44,634 bases of DNA. Source: Haliea sp040222615. Lineage in GTDB: Bacteria; Pseudomonadota; Gammaproteobacteria; Pseudomonadales; Halieaceae. Under the pieces are notes generated by a model, which was given only the letters and a program-made list of their open reading frames with translations, did no database searches and had not been told where the DNA came from. Where the stretch lies: NCBI RefSeq assembly GCF_040222615.1, contig NZ_JAVKCQ010000164.1, positions 1 through 44,634 on the forward strand. The letters are read 5' to 3'. Shown in pieces: positions 41,076 through 44,634 of this stretch. The position numbers and the translations under genes were made by a program. Every line of letters starts with the position of its first letter. Position 1 is the stretch's first letter.

Positions 41076-41849
41076 TCAGTCGGGCGTTCTTGCGCTGAAA
41101 GGCTCCAGCTCCGCTGTCCAACCAAACCGGGCTGCCAGGGAATCGAACTCAGCGCCAGGTGGCGCTCTGAGGTGCAGTCGCTGCCCGGTGTGGGGGTGTG
41201 TGAATCGGGCCGCAACGCTTGCCAGCAGCAATCTATCGCAGCCCAGAGCCTGCTGGAAAAAGCGGTTGTGCACGCCCTTGCCGTGGTTGGCATCGCCGAT
41301 GATCGGGTGGCTTATGTGCTTCATGTGACGGCGCAGCTGGTGTCTGCGTCCGGTTAGCGGGCGCAGTAGCACCAGGCTATAGCGCGTTCGCGGGTAGCGA
41401 TCCACCGCGACATCCAGCTCGACACAAGCCAGACGTTGATAGTCGGTAACCGCCGCCTGTACTTTCGGTGCTCCCCGGTGAGCGGCCGTATCCGCCGCAT
41501 CGGGTTGTTCTCGTAGCGGGTGGTCTATGCGTCCCTGCTCCGGGCACCATCCGCGAACGATTGCGAGGTAGGCTTTTTCCACGCTGCGGTCGGCAAACTG
41601 GGCTGCAAGGATTTGGGCGGTAGTGGGGTCCAGAGCGAACAGCAGCAGGCCCGAGGTTGGCTTGTCCAGACGATGCACAGGGTAGACCCGCCGCCCCAGC
41701 TGATCGCGCAACAGCTGCAGGGCAAAGCGGGTTTCATGTCGATCCACAGGGCTGCGGTGTACAAGCAGGCCGCCGGGCTTGTTAATCGCTACGATCGAGT
41801 CATCCCGGTAGAGGATGTCGATCGCAGTGGGGACGCTGGGAATATCCAG
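41076..41849 (-). CDS. truC: tRNA pseudouridine(65) synthase TruC (start uncertain)
   Basis: RluA-type synthase lacking an S4 domain. The N-terminal strand 'IDILYRDDSIVAINKPGG' is followed by 'VHRLDKPTSGLLLFAL' (catalytic Asp), 'VEKAYLAIVRGWCPEQG', 'RYPRTRYSLVLLRPLTGRRH' and 'QLRRHMKHISHPIIGD', closely matching E. coli TruC, which modifies U65 of certain tRNAs. The frame is open back to the TGA of the H-NS-like gene (41856-41858) in the same phase, yet has no ATG, GTG or TTG before the core. Candidates are CTG 41849, ATT 41843 or ATC 41822. GTG 41747 would remove the conserved first strand. I use CTG 41849 provisionally. Confidence 0.85.
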   Translation of the reverse strand: MDIPSVPTAIDILYRDDSIVAINKPGGLLVHRSPVDRHETRFALQLLRDQLGRRVYPVHRLDKPTSGLLLFALDPTTAQILAAQFADRSVEKAYLAIVRGWCPEQGRIDHPLREQPDAADTAAHRGAPKVQAAVTDYQRLACVELDVAVDRYPRTRYSLVLLRPLTGRRHQLRRHMKHISHPIIGDANHGKGVHNRFFQQALGCDRLLLASVAARFTHPHTGQRLHLRAPPGAEFDSLAARFGWTAELEPFSARTPD

Positions 41850-41855
41850 GCGGGG

Positions 41856-42284
41856 TCAGTCAACGATTTCGCAGCTTTCGCGGCTGTTGCCTGCGTCAAA
41901 ATATTCCCGGAAAACCCTTGGGGTGCGGCCGCGACCAGACCACAGGTATTCCCTGCCATCAATTTCCAGCCGGTAGCGGGGCGGTATTCTGGCTTTCTTG
42001 GCGCGCTTTGCGCTAGCCTTCCTTTTGGCGCCGGCCTTGCGCGGGGCTTTCTTCAAGTCTTCGGGTTTCAAACCGCTCTCGGCGAGAAGATCGTTGACCT
42101 TTTGAATGGTCGCCAGGCGATCCTGTGATTCCTTCTTTTTCAGTTTTGCTTTCTCGGTGGCAAGACTGGCATTCAGGTTGGCAATGAGTTTTTCAAGTTC
42201 CGCTATCGACAGGCGGCGCGCCTCGGCACTGGTTTTGGCCTTGGATTTTGCGTAAGCACTGAATACTGAATTCTTTTCTTTCAT
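41856..42284 (-). CDS. H-NS-family nucleoid protein with basic H1-like linker
   Basis: Protein of 142 aa. N-terminal helical oligomerisation part with a coiled coil (about 24-70, 'SIAELEKLIANLNASLATEK'), a Lys/Ala/Arg-rich linker (about 78-99) and the H-NS DNA-binding domain with the minor-groove motif 'WSGRGRTP' (115-122) inside 'YRLEIDGREYLWSGRGRTPR'. Such proteins bind AT-rich DNA and silence foreign genes. The basic linker resembles histone H1 tails and those of beta-proteobacterial H-NS proteins. ATG 42284 has AGGGG 7 bases upstream and a clear promoter (42314-42341). truC follows in frame after its stop. Confidence 0.88.
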   Translation of the reverse strand: MKEKNSVFSAYAKSKAKTSAEARRLSIAELEKLIANLNASLATEKAKLKKKESQDRLATIQKVNDLLAESGLKPEDLKKAPRKAGAKRKASAKRAKKARIPPRYRLEIDGREYLWSGRGRTPRVFREYFDAGNSRESCEIVD

Positions 42285-42313
42285 ATATTGCCCCTGACTG
42301 AAAACACGCGCTT

Positions 42314-42341
42314 ATTATATTTGCCTCAAAAGCATAAGCAA
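42314..42341 (-). promoter_or_regulatory. Promoter of the H-NS-like gene
   Basis: Minus strand: -35 TTGCTT (42341-42336), 16-bp spacer, perfect -10 TATAAT (42319-42314), giving a leader of about 23 bases before ATG 42284. The surrounding 42300-42360 stretch is notably AT-rich for this genome, so self-binding by the H-NS protein is plausible. The remaining gap (42360-42564) shows no convincing gene. Confidence 0.55.
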
Positions 42342-42564
42342 AGTAAAACCCTGAACGTATCTTGCCCCGAGTTCTGCTAAAAACAGCTCCAATATCGCAC
42401 CCGTGCCAGAGTCACCGGTAGCGCAAAAATCATGCTCTTTTTTCAGCTGCCTGCCAAAACCATGAAGCCGGAGACTGGCATTGCCTCGCTGGACCGGACG
42501 CTGCCTTCGCCAAAGGCATTCATCCAGTTTCATCACGGCCACAGGTGATGGAAGTGCGTGTCTG

Positions 42565-43740
42565 TCAGGGGCGAGTTTCGACAAGTTGCACCCAGTTTTC
42601 GAGCAGTTTGCTTTGGTCGGCTGCGATTTTGAGACAAACCAGCAGCGGCATTGCCAGCAGTGCACCCATTGCGCCCCACAGCCAACCCCAAATCAAAAGC
42701 CACACAATAATCACCAGGGGGTTGAGCCGCATGTTGCGGCCAAGAATCAGTGGCGTGACGAATTGTGCCTCGAGCAGGTTGATACTGAAATACACCAGCG
42801 CCGGCACCGTAGCCCCGGCTACGGCGCCATACTGGACAATGCCGACGAGCAAAAGAATGATCACCCCGAGCAGCGGGCCAACATAAGGCGCGAAGTTCAA
42901 CATTCCCACCAGTACACCCCACAGCAAGGCATCCTGGACGCCGAGTAGCCTCAGCGCGGCGGCGGTGGTGAGGCCGAGGCAGGCGTTGATGATGCTGATG
43001 GTTACTATATACCGCGACAGGGCGACCTGTATGGTCCGCACCAGGGCGATACTTCGGCGCTTGTCCTGTATCCGGGGGAAGACGTTCACGAAGCTGACGA
43101 ACAGGCCGGGGCCGAACACCAGCAGGAAAAGAATCAACATCACTGTCATCAGCAGTTGCGCGATCATCACCGGCGTACTCGCGAGCATGGTCAAAATCAG
43201 CTCCAGCCCGCTCTGCTTTATTTTTTCGCTCACCCGATTATCGTCTTTTTCCTCAGCTCCGCGGGAGCCGGTCTCGTCTGCGTCAGCATCGCCGCTGTCT
43301 CCGAACAGGCCGAAGAATGTGAAGCCTCTGGCTTCGGGTGCGGGCACGGGTTCGGGTTCCGGTGTAAGGGAGTTGGTCAGTTCATCGACCCGTTGCGTGA
43401 GTTGTTCCGTCAGCTCCGGAATGGCTTTGGCCCAGCGCTGCGTTGGCTCAGCGAGCTGGCTGGCAAGTAGAACCAGTGGACCTCCAATCAGGCTCAGAAG
43501 CAGTACCGCCGAGAGTGTGCGGGGAATGTAGAAACGCTTGCACAGTTTGACCAAGGGGCTGAGCAGCAGTGCGAAAAGTAGCGCCACAACGAAGGGTATT
43601 AGCAGTGACCTGGCGAAATAAAGAGTGTACAGCAGCGCCAGCGTCAGCAGGCAGCGAAACGCCAGCGATGATTTCGGTGAGCCATTGGCTGCGCGCTCTG
43701 TCGCAGCTGGTTCGCGCTCGGGTGATACCGACCTGTTCAC
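42565..43740 (-). CDS. AI-2E family transporter / PerM-type permease
   Basis: Protein of 391 aa with about eight membrane helices. It belongs to the AI-2E transporter (UPF0118/PerM) family: 'LIPFVVALLFALLLSPLVK', 'GVLVGMLNFAPYVGPLLG', 'QFVTPLILGRNMRLNPLVII'. A hydrophilic, Pro/Glu/Asp-rich insert (about 125-175) sits between helices. Members export varied small molecules or act as antiporters; substrate cannot be told. The start is GTG 43740 overlapping the preceding stop by four bases (GTGA), so it is coupled to the two small membrane-protein genes upstream. Confidence 0.88.
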   Translation of the reverse strand: MNRSVSPEREPAATERAANGSPKSSLAFRCLLTLALLYTLYFARSLLIPFVVALLFALLLSPLVKLCKRFYIPRTLSAVLLLSLIGGPLVLLASQLAEPTQRWAKAIPELTEQLTQRVDELTNSLTPEPEPVPAPEARGFTFFGLFGDSGDADADETGSRGAEEKDDNRVSEKIKQSGLELILTMLASTPVMIAQLLMTVMLILFLLVFGPGLFVSFVNVFPRIQDKRRSIALVRTIQVALSRYIVTISIINACLGLTTAAALRLLGVQDALLWGVLVGMLNFAPYVGPLLGVIILLLVGIVQYGAVAGATVPALVYFSINLLEAQFVTPLILGRNMRLNPLVIIVWLLIWGWLWGAMGALLAMPLLVCLKIAADQSKLLENWVQLVETRP

Positions 43741-44024
43741 GGCGTGCCACAGCTGGAGGCCATGACGGCCGTTTTTCTGGCCGCTAGCAGTGGCCAGAAC
43801 TGCGCCATGATCTTCAATGACGATTTCGTGCCGACCTCTCCCAGTAACACGTCGAGCTGCTGTACCAGAACACCTGCGAGGAATCCGCTGCCAATCAGCC
43901 AGAGGGGATTCTGCGCACGCAAGTGATCAATCTGTCGCGCCGCACGTTGCTGCAGCAGCTGTCGTTGCGATACAAGCTCAGCCTCTGCAATTTGCAGCTC
44001 AAGAATGTGTTGTCCTCGTCCCAT
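43737..44024 (-). CDS. YqjK-like small membrane-associated protein
   Basis: Protein of 95 aa: a Gln/Arg-rich amphipathic N-terminal helix ('SQRQLLQQRAARQIDHLRAQ'), one hydrophobic segment ('PLWLIGSGFLAGVLV') and a C-terminal hydrophobic-basic tail. Size, layout and its place directly after a YqjE/holin-X-like gene resemble E. coli YqjK. ATG 44024 has AGG upstream; GTG 44033 is an alternative. It overlaps the end of the upstream gene and the start of the permease gene, forming one transcription unit. Confidence 0.62.
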   Translation of the reverse strand: MGRGQHILELQIAEAELVSQRQLLQQRAARQIDHLRAQNPLWLIGSGFLAGVLVQQLDVLLGEVGTKSSLKIMAQFWPLLAARKTAVMASSCGTP

Positions 44025-44499
44025 TATTGTCACCTGTTGCGGTCATCGCCCTTAGCTGGCGCCTGGTGGCTGGCAGTCCCAGGCTGCGCTGGAAAATACG
44101 CGCAGCCCTCCAGAGCAGGAGTAGCGCCATGAGCTGTACCAGCACAAACCCGATCATGGCCAGCGCCACTTTGCCGCTGGCGATGAAAACCAGCCACGCG
44201 AACAAGACAGACAGCCCAAGCCACGCCAGGATAACCAGCGGGACCATGGCCAGGAGTACCCACAACAAGCGCTGACCGTCAGCCACGGCAAGTCTGAACT
44301 CGAGCTGCACCAGTGTCGAAAGCTGACGCGCAGTAGCGAGCGCCTGTTGTATCAATTTGAGCCAGGCTTCCAGTTGGGCGTCTGTCGCGGTTGCTGCGGC
44401 TTGTTCCTCGTGGACGTTTGACTCCGGCTGTGCCGCCTGTTCCGTGGTCTCCGATTCTGCTTGTTCGAACTGCGCAGGATCAGGTTCTCTGGTCGCGAG
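43999..44499 (-). pseudogene. YqjE/putative holin-X (DUF1469-like) membrane protein, 5' end lost to insertion element
   Basis: The C-terminal part is a phage-holin-E/YqjE-type protein: amphipathic 'LIQQALATARQLSTLVQLEF' then two membrane helices ('LLWVLLAMVPLVILAWLGLSV', shortened here to 20 in 'LWVLLAMVPLVILAWLGLSV', and 'VALAMIGFVLVQLMALLLLW') and a basic tail. The frame continues upstream through a coding-like acidic stretch ('EPDPAQFEQAESETTEQAAQ') to 44499, then meets a TAA and insertion-element DNA without any ATG or GTG. I read this as a gene whose first codons were removed by the insertion. A TTG at 44355 could still permit a shortened 118-aa product. Confidence 0.65.
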
Positions 44500-44502
44500 T
44501 TA

Positions 44503-44634
44503 TAACCGAAAGTGGTGTTTGAGGGTTTGAAAAAAGGCGGCGTATCTGGTTGATTTGTTATCGCCAAACAACCAATCAGCCAAAGGGATACGCCACCATG
44601 GTAAAGAGTAACGTTGTTGAACTGGAAGGTCGAG
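44503..44634 (+). mobile_element. Left end of an IS256-family-like insertion sequence (partial)
   Basis: The DNA from about 44503 is AT-richer than the flank and leads to a transposase start at 44598. The exact left terminus is not certain; it lies between 44500 and about 44535. The upstream gene on the minus strand loses its 5' end here. An inverted repeat GGCGTATC (44539-44546) / GATACGCC (44587-44594), with inner TGGTTG (44547-44552) / CAACCA (44569-44574), brackets the transposase ribosome site. The right end is outside the window, so target duplications cannot be checked. Confidence 0.6.
44598..44634 (+). CDS. Transposase N-terminus, probable IS256 family (partial)
   Basis: Twelve codons are visible, 'MVKSNVVELEGR', before the window ends. 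This resembles the start of IS256-family (mutator-type) DDE transposases of gammaproteobacteria, which often begin with a short 'NVVEL.GR' run. AAAGGGA (44582-44588) is a ribosome site about 9 bases upstream. Too short for a firm family call. Confidence 0.55.
   Translation, partial: MVKSNVVELEGR

Noticed and set aside
42315..42533. Possible small minus-strand gene between the H-NS-like gene and the permease
   Set aside because: No ribosome site before ATG 42533, no known domain, and its end overlaps the H-NS promoter. The gap seems non-coding.
1..44634. CRISPR arrays, tRNA/rRNA genes, prophage or defence islands
   Set aside because: No regularly spaced repeats, tRNA-like cloverleaf ends, rRNA stretches or phage/defence gene groups were seen in any gap.

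Overview
The window is a 44.6 kb piece of a GC-rich gammaproteobacterial chromosome. It is almost wholly chromosomal housekeeping DNA, tightly packed, with many 4-nt start/stop overlaps. Gene order strongly resembles the Pseudomonas block mupP-ubiG-mtaD / gyrA-serC-pheA-tyrA-aroA-cmk-rpsA-ihfB, which in Pseudomonas leads into the O-antigen locus. Another part resembles the Escherichia yci region (yciB, yciI, rnmA, yciO, scpAB, rluB, yciK, lapAB, pyrF). The large 'EEVLVTARKRAE'-type TonB receptor and the overall protein flavour fit a marine Cellvibrionales/Halieaceae-like bacterium; this taxonomic guess is an inference. No tRNA, rRNA, CRISPR array or prophage was seen, and no gap between genes exceeds 300 bases.

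Layout. 1-2.8 kb: 3' end of msrA and a TonB-dependent receptor. 2.9-10.2 kb: mostly minus-strand housekeeping genes (rimO-rsmE, a DUF2244 membrane protein, ppiA-pdxJ-rluA, an SH3/coiled-coil envelope protein, yciB-yciI) plus a plus-strand mercaptopyruvate-type sulfurtransferase. 10.3-14.3 kb: plus-strand operon rnmA-yciO-scpA-scpB-rluB (RNA 5' maturation, Sua5-like protein, condensin partners, 23S pseudouridylation). 14.3-17.8 kb: minus-strand operon mtaD-ubiG-mupP-yciK. 18.1-28.1 kb: gyrA, then serC-pheA-tyrA-aroA-cmk-rpsA (serine and aromatic amino acid supply, CMP kinase, ribosomal protein S1) and ihfB. 28.2-30.9 kb: lapA-lapB (LPS synthesis control), pyrF and a ComEA-like protein. 31.0-35.1 kb: a three-gene wbpV-wbpL-wbpM-like module, predicted to make UDP-QuiNAc and load it on undecaprenyl phosphate to start a surface glycan. 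35.1-38.1 kb: DHH phosphoesterase, LysR regulator, DUF502 membrane protein, small secreted unknown. 38.1-44.6 kb: minus-strand PAS-GGDEF-EAL protein, truC, an H-NS-like protein with a histone-H1-like linker, an AI-2E-type permease and two YqjK/YqjE-like small membrane proteins. The last of these is cut at its 5' side by the left end of an IS256-family-like element that runs off the window.

Most notable points: the isolated QuiNAc initiation module where Pseudomonas keeps its O-antigen locus; truC lying in frame behind the H-NS gene across one TGA with no ATG/GTG/TTG start before its conserved core; the insertion sequence interrupting the yqjE-like gene, with an inverted repeat around its transposase ribosome site; a three-hairpin leader ahead of rpsA; and tandem strong hairpins between truC and the GGDEF/EAL gene. 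I found no convincing wholly new multi-gene system.
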